A DNA stretch of 60,164 bases from Caldisericales bacterium (GCA_022707885.1 JAKIZT010000011.1:3127-63290), one strand, 5' to 3'. Positions 46,094-56,199 are shown, counted from the stretch's first letter. Numbers and translations are program-made. Notes: generated by a model from the sequence alone, not told the origin.

Positions 46094-47344
46094 GTGGCAT
46101 ACGGAAAGATTAAAGATTTTTTGACAAACGAGCTCAAAGGGATAAGAGATGCCGGACTATACAAAGAAGAGCGCATCATAGTAACCCCCCAGGCCGCAGA
46201 CATCAAGGTCCAGTTTCCTGAAAACGCACCAGTCAAAGAAGCGCTCAATTTCTGCGCAAACAACTACCTCGGGCTTTCCTCGCATCCCGATGTCCTGAAA
46301 GCGGCAAAAGAAGGCCTCGAAATGAGGGGCTACGGCCTTTCATCCGTTCGCTTCATCTGCGGAACACAGGATATCCACAAGAAACTGGAGAGGAAACTTT
46401 CAGAATTCCTTGGGGTTGAAGATTCGATACTTTATTCATCATGTTTTGATGCAAATGGTGGCCTTTTTGAAGCCCTGATGAAAGAAGAGGACGCCATTAT
46501 TACAGAAGAACTCAACCATGCTTCAATAATTGATGGTGTCAGGCTCTCAAAGGCAAAAAGGTACGTCTTCAAACACTCCGACATGAATGACCTCGAGGCA
46601 AAATGCAAAGAGGCCAGGGGCGCTGGTGCAAGGCACATGATAATTGCCACAGACGGCGTTTTCTCCATGGATGGCGATATTGCCAACCTGAAGGGCATCT
46701 GCGATGTTGCAGATAAGTATGATTCTCTCGTCATGGTTGATGATTCACACGCAACGGGTTTCATTGGGAAAACTGGCAGGGGGACCCATGAACACAATGG
46801 TGTTATGGGGAGAATTGACGTAATAACAACCACGCTGGGTAAAGCCCTTGGCGGCGCATCTGGTGGAGCAACATGTGGAAGGAAAGAGATTATCGACATA
46901 CTTCGCCAGAGATCCAGGCCATATCTGTTCTCCAACACTATTCCACCAGTTGTTGCCAATGCGGCCCTCAGGGTCATGGACATACTCTCGTCGACAACCG
47001 AGCGCAGGGACAAACTCGAAAGAAATACCATGTATTTCAGGGAAAAAATGACATCTGCGGGATTTGACATAAAACCAGGCGTTCACCCAATCGTTCCGAT
47101 AATGCTCTACAACGCAAAGCTCAGCCAGGACATGGCAAAAGACCTCTACGAGAAGGGTATATATGTCATAGGGTTCTACTACCCCGTCGTGGCCAAGGGA
47201 CAGGCAAGAATAAGGGTCCAGATTTCAGCAGGACACGAAATGAAACATCTCGACAAGGCGATAAAAGCCTTCACCGAGGTTGGGGAAAAATATGGCATTC
47301 TTCACAAAAACAAAGACCAGATAATCGAAAAATACGGATTGTAA
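46094..47344 (+). CDS. kbl: Glycine C-acetyltransferase (2-amino-3-ketobutyrate CoA ligase)
   Basis: A 416-residue PLP enzyme of the alpha-oxoamine synthase family that splits 2-amino-3-ketobutyrate with CoA into glycine and acetyl-CoA. Motifs are [30 protein letters not shown] and the PLP lysine in [14 protein letters not shown] start it at a GTG with aaggagg 7 nt upstream, immediately after the tdh stop; the open frame further upstream overlaps tdh. With tdh it forms the threonine-to-glycine route and feeds acetyl-CoA. Confidence 0.96.
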   Translation: MAYGKIKDFLTNELKGIRDAGLYKEERIIVTPQAADIKVQFPENAPVKEALNFCANNYLGLSSHPDVLKAAKEGLEMRGYGLSSVRFICGTQDIHKKLERKLSEFLGVEDSILYSSCFDANGGLFEALMKEEDAIITEELNHASIIDGVRLSKAKRYVFKHSDMNDLEAKCKEARGAGARHMIIATDGVFSMDGDIANLKGICDVADKYDSLVMVDDSHATGFIGKTGRGTHEHNGVMGRIDVITTTLGKALGGASGGATCGRKEIIDILRQRSRPYLFSNTIPPVVANAALRVMDILSSTTERRDKLERNTMYFREKMTSAGFDIKPGVHPIVPIMLYNAKLSQDMAKDLYEKGIYVIGFYYPVVAKGQARIRVQISAGHEMKHLDKAIKAFTEVGEKYGILHKNKDQIIEKYGL

Positions 47345-47368
47345 TCAACCACAATCCTCGCAGGAATT

Positions 47369-47397
47369 AAAAAGGCCACCTTTGAGGTGGCCTTTTT
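47369..47397. terminator. Bidirectional intrinsic terminator
   Basis: AAAAAGGCCACCT (47369-47381) pairs with AGGTGGCCTTTTT (47385-47397) around a 3-nt loop. It ends tdh-kbl and the convergent minus-strand gene. Confidence 0.9.
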
Positions 47398-47456
47398 AAT
47401 TTCAATCGTATGTCTCTCCTCTGTTATTTTAGCGCAATCTTTTTTTGTAATTCTTT

Positions 47457-48269
47457 CTATGGTTTTTGTTGCTTGCTTGTTTTATTGTCCCATTCCATGT
47501 GGATTTTTCTGGATAATTCATCTGGGGGAAATTTGCCATCAGACAAACTGGAAATATTTTTAAAATCTGTTTTTATAAAAAACTTTCTTGCTCCATCATC
47601 AACATTTGCCTCAATGCCAGACAAAAAACATTTTGTACTTTTCGAGGCGGCCAGAAGCATACAACAACATTTGGAAAATTGCTTTTGCCAGTCCTGGCCC
47701 TTTATACAAAATTTAGCATTGTTGTTCTCGTCAATTGTCAATCCTGAAAACCCCAGTGCCACGCAAAAAGCAATCATGTCCTGTTTTTTACTGGATATTC
47801 CAGCCACATTCGAAGGGTTTGGAGACAGGTTGTATGTTTTGTTCCAGAAAGACCTGGGACTGATTGTCCCTGAAAAAACCCCTTCCACAAGCTCTTTTGA
47901 AAAAATTTTCACTTCGTTATAATCACCCGATTCCAAGATAAATCTGACACTGGAGTAATTAAAACCAGCTTTTGGAATGCACTGAAAAATGTCCCTGGCC
48001 TTTGACAAGCAAAGAAGTGCTGATTCTTCCTCTGTCGCAGGATTGCACTTGAGATATACATCAATGATGTCCTCATCAGATTTATTTTGAACTATCCTGC
48101 AATCTGGAAACATTTTGGCAAGTCCTGACAAATCAACTGTTTTGGTGCCAAGATACGGTGGTGATTTCCCCAATATTATCCCAATCGTGAAAAAAACTGC
48201 TACCCCAAGAAAAACCGATAAAAAGGCCAAAATGTTTTTTTTGATCACCGCTCCCATCTCCACCTGCAC
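47457..48269 (-). CDS. Membrane-anchored hypothetical protein, 270 residues
   Basis: One N-terminal membrane helix (about 13-34), then an exported domain with scattered Cys residues (CFLSGIEAN, CKCCCML-like cluster FSKCCCMLLAAS). I recognise no family. The start is uncertain: GTG at 48269, GTG two codons later and ATG four codons later all lie close to ggagggagg. It is transcribed divergently from the secreted stalk-domain protein gene. Confidence 0.6.
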   Translation of the reverse strand: MQVEMGAVIKKNILAFLSVFLGVAVFFTIGIILGKSPPYLGTKTVDLSGLAKMFPDCRIVQNKSDEDIIDVYLKCNPATEEESALLCLSKARDIFQCIPKAGFNYSSVRFILESGDYNEVKIFSKELVEGVFSGTISPRSFWNKTYNLSPNPSNVAGISSKKQDMIAFCVALGFSGLTIDENNNAKFCIKGQDWQKQFSKCCCMLLAASKSTKCFLSGIEANVDDGARKFFIKTDFKNISSLSDGKFPPDELSRKIHMEWDNKTSKQQKP

Positions 48270-48379
48270 CTCCCTCCAAAACCTATGGCTCTTTTTTGCC
48301 TTGTCTTTGTTTTAGCTTTATTGTGGATTTCACAATTGGTTATAGTATAGGTTATACAAAATTTCTAGGAGGTAGAAAA

Positions 48380-49363
48380 ATGAAGAGATTTGCAGGAATT
48401 CTCGCGATCGTTCTTCTTGCAGGGACATTGCTCTCAGCAATACCGACTTCCGCCGCCCCGTCACTGTACGGAGACCTCGGCAGGACATTCTTTTTTAAGC
48501 CAACAGCAAAATTTAAACCAAGCAACGATGTCAAAGCTGACAACCACGTCTGGTTCCATTTCACAAACACCGACACCAGGGACCACAAGTTTATTGGTGT
48601 CATAACCAATCTTGGGCCATCAGATGATACTAGTGATTGGGAAATAGTCCAGTACTGTTTCTCCGATGCTTGCTATCCACCATTGGTCGAGGGCAGGACA
48701 AACAGGGAACTCAAACCAGGTGAAAAAGAGGACATGTCAGCACAGTTTGCTCCACACGACAAAAAATCCAGAGGCAAGTTCGGAATGTTGGGAACTGCAA
48801 GGGTTGATGTCTGGGCAACAGACAACAAAGATCTTCGCGACAAAATGTACATCGGCGAAGTCTTTATCCCGTTTACAAGAGCCTCGATGATCATCAACAA
48901 CAAGACCATGAAGCTTGAGAAATGCCTTGACTGGGACCCGGCCAACAAAGACAGGACCAAAAGATATCCGCTCACAGTGACCGATGAAACACTGACCGTT
49001 CCGCCAGTTCTTCTTGGCGGTTCAACATTCCTCCCGTTCCGCTCCATGGGTGAAAAGCTCCTTGGTGCAAAGGTCGACTGGGACGCAAAGAACAAGGTTG
49101 CAATGTACACCATCGGCGATGACAAGGCATACTTCAAGATGATGCTTCCGATCAACAAGAAAGAAGCCACCCTCATCCTCAAGTGCGGCGATGGCACCAC
49201 CCTCACCGACAAGGTCGCTCTCAAGGTCGCCCCGACAATCTATCAGGGCAGCACCGTTGTCCCGCTCAGGGGCGTAGTCGAGCTCTTTGGTGGATACGTC
49301 GATTGGACCCAGGCCGAAAAGAAAGCCACAATCATCCTCCCGCCACCAGAAAAAGAAGAATAA
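48380..49363 (+). CDS. Secreted protein with copper amine oxidase N-terminal-like domain
   Basis: A 327-residue protein from the ATG at 48380 (taggaggt upstream). Signal peptide about 1-23 (ILAIVLLAGTLLSA). The middle is a beta-rich domain that I do not recognise. Residues about 225-320 are two copies of the copper amine oxidase N-terminal-like (stalk) motif: GGSTFLPFRSMGEKLLGAKVDWD and GSTVVPLRGVVELFGGYVDW, each followed by KKATI-like strands. Such domains are common on exported cell-wall or surface proteins and do not imply amine oxidase activity. It is followed by a strong terminator. Confidence 0.85.
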   Translation: MKRFAGILAIVLLAGTLLSAIPTSAAPSLYGDLGRTFFFKPTAKFKPSNDVKADNHVWFHFTNTDTRDHKFIGVITNLGPSDDTSDWEIVQYCFSDACYPPLVEGRTNRELKPGEKEDMSAQFAPHDKKSRGKFGMLGTARVDVWATDNKDLRDKMYIGEVFIPFTRASMIINNKTMKLEKCLDWDPANKDRTKRYPLTVTDETLTVPPVLLGGSTFLPFRSMGEKLLGAKVDWDAKNKVAMYTIGDDKAYFKMMLPINKKEATLILKCGDGTTLTDKVALKVAPTIYQGSTVVPLRGVVELFGGYVDWTQAEKKATIILPPPEKEE

Positions 49364-49397
49364 TCCAGCTCTTCAAGAAACTACCATCATCGTATAT

Positions 49398-49428
49398 AAA
49401 AAGCCGGCCCCAAAGGGCCGGCTTTTTT
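49398..49428. terminator. Bidirectional intrinsic terminator
   Basis: AAAAAGCCGGCCC (49398-49410) pairs with GGGCCGGCTTTTTT (49415-49428) around a 4-nt loop; T-runs on both strands. Confidence 0.92.
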
Positions 49429-49449
49429 GTTGTATGAAAACTCTTTTGG

Positions 49450-50085
49450 CTACTTTCTGAAAGGGAAAACGGGGCACCCCTCACACAATGGTTTTGTCCT
49501 GCAATGCTCTTTCCCGAGTCTTACGATTAAAGCGTGATATTCATTGAAAAGCTGCGGGTTTCTTTCAAGCCCTGATTCAAAAACAGCTCTCAAATCGTCA
49601 TAGTCCTGTTCAGGATCAATGCCAATGCAACCTGCAAACCTTCTCGTATAGGCATCGATGACAAAAATGGGGTGCCGGCCAGCATAAAGGAGAATCGAAT
49701 CTGCGGTCTCCCTTCCTATGCCCTTGAGTGACAGCAATTCACCCCTAACCTTGAGCGTCTCGCCATCCAGCATCTTTTCTATGTTTCCATAATGGTTTTT
49801 TACATAAAGCGCAAAATCAAGCAATCTGGCAGTTTTCTGGTTATAAAACCCGACCGGTCTGATAAGCTCTTTTATGGTCCCGGCATCGGCACCAATCATC
49901 TCGTCAATACCAAGAAGGCGCTTTTCTTTCAGGGCACCAATTGCTTTTTCTACATTCTTCCAAGCCACCTGTTGCGTGAGTATTGCACCAACGGCAATCT
50001 CCCACGGTGAGTCCCCCGGCCACCAGTGTTGCGGGCCAAACCTGTCAAAAAGGGCCTGATAAACAGGCCCTAGCTTTTTACTCAT
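49450..50085 (-). CDS. Endonuclease III-like DNA glycosylase (HhH-GPD)
   Basis: About 211 residues from the ATG at 50085. The helix-hairpin-helix with catalytic Lys is LLSLKGIGRETADSILLYA and the catalytic Asp is in FVIDAYTRRF; AVGAILTQQVAWKNVEKAI is the first conserved helix. The C-terminal iron-sulfur loop has only three Cys in HCRTKPLCEGCPVFPFRK and then the protein ends, so the usual fourth ligand is absent or supplied by another residue. It should remove damaged or mismatched bases. It sits 16 nt after the VOC gene on the same strand. Confidence 0.88.
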   Translation of the reverse strand: MSKKLGPVYQALFDRFGPQHWWPGDSPWEIAVGAILTQQVAWKNVEKAIGALKEKRLLGIDEMIGADAGTIKELIRPVGFYNQKTARLLDFALYVKNHYGNIEKMLDGETLKVRGELLSLKGIGRETADSILLYAGRHPIFVIDAYTRRFAGCIGIDPEQDYDDLRAVFESGLERNPQLFNEYHALIVRLGKEHCRTKPLCEGCPVFPFRK

Positions 50086-50101
50086 GATATTTGGCTTCTT
50101 G

Positions 50102-50464
50102 CTAAGATTGTGGCAAACTCTCAAAAAGATTGATGGTGTTGCCGTCAAAATCTTTCAGGACAGCAAAAAATCCCACGCCAGTGATTGGCATCTTGCCTTC
50201 CACAATTTCCCAGCCAACCTCTTTCATCTTTGGCAGCTCCGCGTTGATGTCACCAACAAGGATGTAAATGAACATGTTCTGGTTTGGCATTGGTTTTTGC
50301 GATTTCATGATTCCACCGCCAACACCCTGCTCGTTTGGTGGCATGAAAAGCATGTAGTCTCCGCCCCACTCGGTAAACTTCCAGTTGAATGGTGTATAGA
50401 ATTTCTTGAATTTTTCAAAATCGGTCGTGTAAAACTCCAGATGAACTATATCTCCGGCCGGCAT
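50102..50464 (-). CDS. Glyoxalase/VOC-superfamily protein
   Basis: A 120-residue vicinal-oxygen-chelate protein: DIVHLEFYTTDFEKFKKFY, FNWKFTEWGGDYMLFMPP, a middle strand MFIYILVGDINAELPKMKEVG and FFAVLKDFDGNTINLFES. These give the paired beta-alpha-beta modules, with His and Glu at the usual metal positions. The substrate is unknown. A ggaggt ribosome binding site precedes the ATG. It is probably cotranscribed with the downstream DNA glycosylase. Confidence 0.88.
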   Translation of the reverse strand: MPAGDIVHLEFYTTDFEKFKKFYTPFNWKFTEWGGDYMLFMPPNEQGVGGGIMKSQKPMPNQNMFIYILVGDINAELPKMKEVGWEIVEGKMPITGVGFFAVLKDFDGNTINLFESLPQS

Positions 50465-50745
50465 TAGACACCTCCTATTATTGTTTTATATTCAGCTTAG
50501 ACACTCAAATATATAATTCTTTTTTAACAATAAATCTGAGCGATTTGCAACCAGAGGTGCAACTAGTTATTTTTTTCTCTTAATTCATTGTATATTTGAA
50601 ATGATTTCAAATATATCATTATCCCAAAATTCCCGACAAACTCCCAAGCATTAATCAAAAACTCCACTAATACTACACCTTTCCCTTTTCAATTTTTCAA
50701 GGGAGGAAGTTGGAATTCTCATTCCCCCCTTGAAATTAGTCACAA

Positions 50746-52224
50746 TTACTTGTTATCTATCTGTGCCTTCTGGACATGTCCGGAGAAATCAAAAGTAACC
50801 GTTTTCCACTCGGAGAAGGCATCCAGCACCTGCACGCCACCCTCGCGATGGCCGTTGCCTGTTCCCCTCGTTCCGCCAAATGGTGTCGAGACTTCCGCGC
50901 CGATTGTTCCGGCGTTTATATAAACAAGGCCTGTAGTGATGTCCCTCGCGGCAACCATAGCATCGTTCACGTTATTGGTGATTATCGCCGAGGAAAGGCC
51001 AAAAGCTGTGTTATTGTTGATCTGGATCGCCTCTTCAAGTGTGTCGAACGGGATTATTGTGGCAACCGGACCAAAAATCTCTTCCTGGCAGATCCTCATG
51101 TTTGGAGTGCAATCAGTGAAGAGGGTCGGTTTATAGAAGGAACCTTTTGCAAGCTCGCCCTCTGTGGCATTTTCTCCACCAACAAGGAGCTTTGCGCCTT
51201 CGTTTTTGCCAATCTGGACGTACTCGTCGATCTTGCGCCTTGCACCCATATTGATGACTGGACCTACATCCGATTTGAGCCCGTGACCCAGTTTCAGCTT
51301 CGAGATGGCCTCAATCATCAATTTCTCAAATTCTGCCTTCACCTTCCTGTGAACAATGAGCCTCGAGCAGGCAGTGCAACGCTGGCCGGTGGTCCCGTAT
51401 GCGGACCAGATCACCGAATCAACCGCAAGGTGCAGGTCGGCATCATCCATCACGATAATGGCGTTCTTTCCGCCCATCTCAAGCGAGCTCCTCTTCAGGG
51501 TCTCGCCACAGACAGTGGCGATCCTGCGACCAACATCGGTCGAGCCGGTGAAGCTTATCATGGAGATGTCCTTGCTGGCAAGGATTGCCTCTCCAACCTC
51601 GCCGCCGCCGCCAAGAACAAGGTTTATGACACCGGGATAATCCTTCAGGCCAGCATCAATAAGGGCCTCAAAGATCCTCACCATACACCTTGGTGTTTCA
51701 GTTGCCGGTTTTACGACAACTGTATTTCCGCAGACGAGTGCTGGTGCGATCTTCCATGTCGGAATGGCCGTCGGGAAATTCCAGGGTGTGATAAGACCAC
51801 AAACACCGATGGGATCCCTCACCACATAGATGGTCTTGTTTGGCATTTCAGACGGAACAGTCTCACCCCTGAGTCTTCTGCCTTCACCACCTATGAGGTT
51901 GAACATGTCTATTGCTTCCTGAACATCACCCCTTGCCTCGGCTATGACCTTGCCCATTTCGCAGGTCAACTCCCTGGCGATGTCTTCCTTGCGCTCTTCA
52001 AGTATCCTCGATGCCTTCATCAAAATGTCGCCCTTCACGGGGGCTGGAACGAGTCTCCATTGCTGTTGGGCTTTTTTGGCCGCAGAAACGGCTTCATTGA
52101 CATCTGCGGCACTCGAAAGCGTTACAGTCGCAAGAAGGTCGCCATTTGCAGGATCATGGTCCTCAAAGGTCCTTCCGGTAACAGAATCTTTCCACACTCC
52201 GTTGATGTAATTTTTTAAATGCAT
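50746..52224 (-). CDS. NAD(P)-dependent aldehyde dehydrogenase
   Basis: A 492-residue ALDH. Catalytic Cys in [16 protein letters not shown], catalytic Glu in LEMGGKNA, cofactor loops [22 protein letters not shown] and [13 protein letters not shown], and the C-terminal [17 protein letters not shown]. The pattern is near the alpha-aminoadipic semialdehyde/betaine-aldehyde-like group, but the substrate is not clear. Start ATG with aaggagg upstream. It lies 13 nt after the lipoprotein gene on the same strand. Confidence 0.92.
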   Translation of the reverse strand: MHLKNYINGVWKDSVTGRTFEDHDPANGDLLATVTLSSAADVNEAVSAAKKAQQQWRLVPAPVKGDILMKASRILEERKEDIARELTCEMGKVIAEARGDVQEAIDMFNLIGGEGRRLRGETVPSEMPNKTIYVVRDPIGVCGLITPWNFPTAIPTWKIAPALVCGNTVVVKPATETPRCMVRIFEALIDAGLKDYPGVINLVLGGGGEVGEAILASKDISMISFTGSTDVGRRIATVCGETLKRSSLEMGGKNAIIVMDDADLHLAVDSVIWSAYGTTGQRCTACSRLIVHRKVKAEFEKLMIEAISKLKLGHGLKSDVGPVINMGARRKIDEYVQIGKNEGAKLLVGGENATEGELAKGSFYKPTLFTDCTPNMRICQEEIFGPVATIIPFDTLEEAIQINNNTAFGLSSAIITNNVNDAMVAARDITTGLVYINAGTIGAEVSTPFGGTRGTGNGHREGGVQVLDAFSEWKTVTFDFSGHVQKAQIDNK

Positions 52225-52237
52225 CGCACCCTCCTTT

Positions 52238-52915
52238 TTAAAATTTCATTGTTGAGACAATATTCTCAAGCATTTCTCTGTCTGCATTGCCAATAGACCC
52301 TGACACAATCGATATTGAGTAGAATTGTGTAGCCACAGCATCTGTCAGGGGTCTCTGTTGCCCATATGCAACCCACATGATTGCTTCGCCCGAGAACTTC
52401 AATAATGGTGAACTGAGAGTGGCCTGGCAAGCTTCATATTTTTTGTCTCCAATTTTGTGGGTCATTTTTTGATAGTCGCTTACTTCGCCATCATAAAAAG
52501 TCATTCTTGCAAGATCAGTACCCTGGAGTCCATATCTCGTGGTTGAGCCCTTCATGAAAACAACAAGTGTTCTTCCACCGATATTCAAATCCTGATACCT
52601 ATAATCGCCAAGCTGGAGTGCCGGCAGCAGGTCATCCATCTTCTGGTCTTCTGGCCAAAAAACGACCTCTGTGTTGGCCTTTACGAGATCAAGTGAGCTG
52701 TCTCTGAACTTCAATACCTGGGATTTCCAGCCCTTTGGCACAAAGAAACCAACCTGGTCAATCTTGTATGCTTCCATCCCCGGGACACTCTCGGCACCAC
52801 CAGTAACAATTTCCGCATCCTTATCATTGCCATTGTCTTTTTGATCAGGGCTGGCATTGCCACCACACGATGTAAGCATCAAAACACAAAGAACTACAAG
52901 CAATATTTTCTTCAA
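52238..52915 (-). CDS. Lipoprotein of unknown function
   Basis: A 225-residue lipoprotein: signal KKILLVVLCVLMLTSC followed by a Gly/Asn/Asp-rich linker. The rest has no family I recognise; it looks like a single alpha/beta domain (YKIDQVGFFVPKGWKSQVL). Translation most likely begins at a TTG at 52915, with tggaggt upstream inside the end of the GlcF-like gene. The frame is open further upstream but that part overlaps the neighbour. It is 1 nt beyond the stop of that gene and probably in the same operon. Confidence 0.75.
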   Translation of the reverse strand: MKKILLVVLCVLMLTSCGGNASPDQKDNGNDKDAEIVTGGAESVPGMEAYKIDQVGFFVPKGWKSQVLKFRDSSLDLVKANTEVVFWPEDQKMDDLLPALQLGDYRYQDLNIGGRTLVVFMKGSTTRYGLQGTDLARMTFYDGEVSDYQKMTHKIGDKKYEACQATLSSPLLKFSGEAIMWVAYGQQRPLTDAVATQFYSISIVSGSIGNADREMLENIVSTMKF

Positions 52916-52916
52916 G

Positions 52917-54011
52917 CTATACCTCCAGAGCTTCTTCAAGCAGTTGCCAAATGTCCTTACTCTTGATCTTTCTTCCGGTTCCCTTTTCTTTCTCTTCCCT
53001 GGAACAGGCAAGGGCCGCCCTGAAGAGCGTGGACTCACAAGTCGGGCAAATGGTTGTTATGTAGTCGGCGCCAGTGTCCATGGCTTCTCTGATTCTTCTC
53101 TTCGCAGTCTCCTTGACTGTGTCAGTTGCTGTGGCCTGAAGGCCACCACCGCCTCCACAACACTGGGAAAACTCCCTGTTGAGCCTCATTTCGACAAGCT
53201 CATATCCAAGAGTTTTTATGATGTCCCTTGGCTGGTCAAACATTCTCTCACCCCTGCCAAGATGGCATGGGTCGTGGTAAGTAACCTTTGAATTGGCCTT
53301 CTTTATCTGGATATTTGGCAGGAGTTCCCTGATCAGCTCGGAGGCATGGACTACCTTGGGCAGTTTGTAGTATTCACGGAGCGTGAGCGTACATGATGGA
53401 CAAACGGTTATTATGGTATCATTGATGTAAGGGCCATAGACTTTCATAAAATTCTCTTTGGCCTTTTCAAATTCTTTTGCGTAGCCAGTATTGTAAAGGG
53501 CATTTGCACAGCAGGTTTCCTCGACTATCCTCGGCTTGATGCCAAGTTTCGTGAGGACTTTGACTATCCTCTCGGTGTCAGTCGGTCTGTCCCTGTATGA
53601 ACATCCGAGGTAAAGCGTTACCTCGCCCTCAAGTTTTGTCTGTCTTCCAGAACCAAGCGGATCACCCTTCTCCAGAATGTTCTTGGCAACAAGATCGTTG
53701 CCCGGCATTGTAAAACCCGCCTCCACAAGGGTTTCTCTCAGGGCCTTAAAGATATCGACATTGTGAAGAGCGCACTTCGCTTCACACCAGCCGCACATGG
53801 CACAGAAAAATACAGATTCTGCAAGCTCCTGGGAGAGTTTTATCTCGCCCTCGAGGAGTCCTTTTGCCTGCATCATTTTGCCTCTGGAGGCAAAGCTTTC
53901 GATGAGCCCGTCCCTGTATGTGGGGCACTCCTGGGTGCAGAAACCACATCTTGTCCTTACACAGGTGTATATGTCGTCTTTGAACTGTTCCAGTTTTTTC
54001 ATTTTATCCAC
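52917..54011 (-). CDS. GlcF/GlpC-like iron-sulfur oxidoreductase subunit
   Basis: A 364-residue protein with two ferredoxin-type motifs at the N-terminus (CGFCTQECPTYRDG, preceded by CVRTR; and CAMCGWCEAKCALHN) and two CCG domains (CCANALYNTGY near 165 and CCGGGGGLQAT near 280). This is the architecture of GlcF, GlpC and HdrD-like subunits that pass electrons from a flavoprotein dehydrogenase to quinone or another carrier. The overlap of 13 nt with the upstream FAD gene shows that they form one enzyme. Confidence 0.9.
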   Translation of the reverse strand: MDKMKKLEQFKDDIYTCVRTRCGFCTQECPTYRDGLIESFASRGKMMQAKGLLEGEIKLSQELAESVFFCAMCGWCEAKCALHNVDIFKALRETLVEAGFTMPGNDLVAKNILEKGDPLGSGRQTKLEGEVTLYLGCSYRDRPTDTERIVKVLTKLGIKPRIVEETCCANALYNTGYAKEFEKAKENFMKVYGPYINDTIITVCPSCTLTLREYYKLPKVVHASELIRELLPNIQIKKANSKVTYHDPCHLGRGERMFDQPRDIIKTLGYELVEMRLNREFSQCCGGGGGLQATATDTVKETAKRRIREAMDTGADYITTICPTCESTLFRAALACSREEKEKGTGRKIKSKDIWQLLEEALEV

Positions 54012-55450
54012 CTGCTCTCAAACTTCTTTCCAGGGTTCATGATGTTTTTTGGGTCAAACATGCTTTTGAGTTTTTTCATGTACTCAAACGATTCGCCGTG
54101 TTCAATCTGGTTGAAACCGCCAAGCCTGTCTCCATCACCAATATAGGTACTCATGGTTCCTTCCAGTTTTATGGCCTCTAGGGACATTTCTTTGACAAAC
54201 TTGTAAAAATTGTCCATGTTTGTCTGGTCATGGTCGTCAACAAAAATGGCAAAAGAAATGGAAGGGGAGATTTTCTGCGGGCACTCATTGTAAACGGTCA
54301 TCCCAAGTATCTTCTGGTTGTACTTTTCAGAGAGGTTTACAAAAGCATCGTGCATCTTTTCCAGATTTCCTATTGGAACACCAACATCTGCGGCGCCAAA
54401 CTTTCTTTCCCTCTGGGAATCGGGCCACTTCTGCTTGAATGGCTCAAACTGGAGTGTGTGTTTTGAGGCCCAGTAGCCAGTTACAATCTCCTGTTCCTTT
54501 ACCTCAGAGGCTATGTCCTTCACTTTGTCTCTTATCTTGGTACAGAAGAAATCAACAACATCCTGGTCACCTGCTACAGAAACAAACATGATCGCCTCTG
54601 CCCATTCCGGGACTTCAGGCTCTCTGTTGTATTTGACCCTGTAGGAGTGTGTGTAAAAATGAAGGCGCTGTTTGTCATTGACATGCAAAGATTCAAGCTG
54701 GATGCCTGATGTCATAAGCTGTTCACATGCAAAACAGGCATCCTCGATGGTGCGGACATAAAAACCCATTACAGTTCTTGTCTTTGGCAGATAGTTCACC
54801 CTGAGTTGTGCCTCAGTGACAATCCCAAGTGTAGATTCGGAGCCAACAAAAAGATGATGGAGTTTGTATCCAGTGGAAGTCATGCTAGCCTTGCGGTGGC
54901 CAAATTCTATTGCTTCACCGGTACCAATAACAACTTTGGCCGATGTCAGGCACTCAAGCATTTTTCCATACTTGATGCCGAATGTTGAATCGTTGTCACA
55001 GCCAATGGCCGCACCGACTGTTGAAGCCTGCTTGGACTCGGGCTGGTGGGGGAGCCACATGCCATGTTTTGCAAGGAATTCATTGAGGTGCCATATTGTA
55101 ATGCCGGCACCCACCCTTACAGACATGTTTTTTTCATCGAATTCGATGACCTGGTCCATGCCCTTGGTGTCGACCATAATTCCACCCTTCCAGGCCTGGA
55201 CACCACCGCCCATACCGGTCCCTCCGGCAAAGGCAATGACAGGAATGCCGAGTTCATAAGCAACTTTGACAATTTCCTGGCATTCTTCGGTGTTCCTCGG
55301 AACTGCAACCATCTCAGGAATGTTGTCATCACCATACATCCTTGGGCTCCAGTCCCTGCCATAACTCATTCTGTGGGCTTCAAATATGGAAACTCTTTTG
55401 CCCAGAATGGGTTTTAACCGCTTCTCAGCTTCCAAAATTTTGTCCTGCAT
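53999..55450 (-). CDS. GlcD-like FAD-linked 2-hydroxyacid dehydrogenase
   Basis: About 483 residues. The FAD-binding type 4 domain has VIAFAGGTGMGGGVQAWKGG, VRVGAGITIWHLNEFL, STVGAAIGCDNDSTFGIKYG and HHLFVGSESTLGIVTEAQL. The C-terminal domain ends FDPKNIMNPGKKF, as in D-lactate and glycolate dehydrogenases. The substrate is probably a 2-hydroxy acid. Its position directly after comB, whose product is sulfolactate, makes sulfolactate a candidate. The ATG at 55450 overlaps the comB stop (TGATG), with caggagg upstream. Confidence 0.88.
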   Translation of the reverse strand: MQDKILEAEKRLKPILGKRVSIFEAHRMSYGRDWSPRMYGDDNIPEMVAVPRNTEECQEIVKVAYELGIPVIAFAGGTGMGGGVQAWKGGIMVDTKGMDQVIEFDEKNMSVRVGAGITIWHLNEFLAKHGMWLPHQPESKQASTVGAAIGCDNDSTFGIKYGKMLECLTSAKVVIGTGEAIEFGHRKASMTSTGYKLHHLFVGSESTLGIVTEAQLRVNYLPKTRTVMGFYVRTIEDACFACEQLMTSGIQLESLHVNDKQRLHFYTHSYRVKYNREPEVPEWAEAIMFVSVAGDQDVVDFFCTKIRDKVKDIASEVKEQEIVTGYWASKHTLQFEPFKQKWPDSQRERKFGAADVGVPIGNLEKMHDAFVNLSEKYNQKILGMTVYNECPQKISPSISFAIFVDDHDQTNMDNFYKFVKEMSLEAIKLEGTMSTYIGDGDRLGGFNQIEHGESFEYMKKLKSMFDPKNIMNPGKKFESRWIK

Positions 55451-56199
55451 CAAGCCTCCTGTTTGTCATCGCAAACAACATAGTATGAATGATCATCTTT
55501 TTTTACCTTTGGAACAAAATTCATAAGGTCCTGCTTCGCACAGAGTGCAATATCAGAAGAGAAGCCAAGGGCAGTGAGGTTCCTGCCCGATTCAGAGGCA
55601 AGAAGGGCATCCAGCGGGCGTGAGAAGCCCCCGTGCACCATCTTTGCGACCCTCGAGGCATCATCAAGATCGAAACCTCTTATCTTTCCTGTCATTATCG
55701 ATTTATTGATTATGGCACCAGCAGCATAAAGATCATCGATCACAGGATTGCCATCAACACCAGAACAAAGCACGGTAATATCTTTTCCGGTTTGTCTGAC
55801 AAGTCGCGCAATCTCTTCGCAGACAGCTGTCATGTTTATTATCGAGCCTACAAGCACCATTTCGGATTCACAGGCCTGGATCATGGCCTTGGTGCCATTT
55901 GTTGTTGTGAGCGCCACTTCCCTGCCTTTTATTTTTGCGGAGAGTGTCTCAGAGGGTGAATTCCCCATTTCAAAACCCTTTATTTTCTCGCAGTTTCTTT
56001 CGCCGGCAATCGCCATGTTCGGGTAATAAAGCTTTTGTGATTTCGCTTCTTCTTCATCCTCAAAGAGGAATACCTTGGTGGCGCCTCTGTCAAACATCGT
56101 CACAACATTGCTCGTGGCCCTTAAAACATCAACCACAACAACAATATCGTTTTCTATCCCCTTTTGCGTGCCCTGGGCCAAAAAAGTTTTTATCTTCAC
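55450..56199 (-). CDS. comB: 2-phosphosulfolactate phosphatase ComB
   Basis: A 249-residue ComB: VVVVDVLRATSNVVTMF, AGERNCEKIKGFEMGNSPSE, REVALTTTNGTKAM, VLCSGVDGNPVIDDLYAAG. It removes phosphate from 2-phosphosulfolactate to give sulfolactate, known from coenzyme M biosynthesis in archaea and from bacterial sulfolactate formation. The Cys in AGERNC is unusual where relatives have Gly. Start is GTG with no ribosome binding site and a -10 box 8 nt upstream. ComA and sulfopyruvate decarboxylase are not in the window. Confidence 0.92.
   Translation of the reverse strand: MKIKTFLAQGTQKGIENDIVVVVDVLRATSNVVTMFDRGATKVFLFEDEEEAKSQKLYYPNMAIAGERNCEKIKGFEMGNSPSETLSAKIKGREVALTTTNGTKAMIQACESEMVLVGSIINMTAVCEEIARLVRQTGKDITVLCSGVDGNPVIDDLYAAGAIINKSIMTGKIRGFDLDDASRVAKMVHGGFSRPLDALLASESGRNLTALGFSSDIALCAKQDLMNFVPKVKKDDHSYYVVCDDKQEA

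Noticed and set aside
50776..52218. Plus-strand open frame of 480 codons
   Set aside because: Entirely antisense to aldehyde dehydrogenase, whose catalytic motifs are intact on the minus strand.
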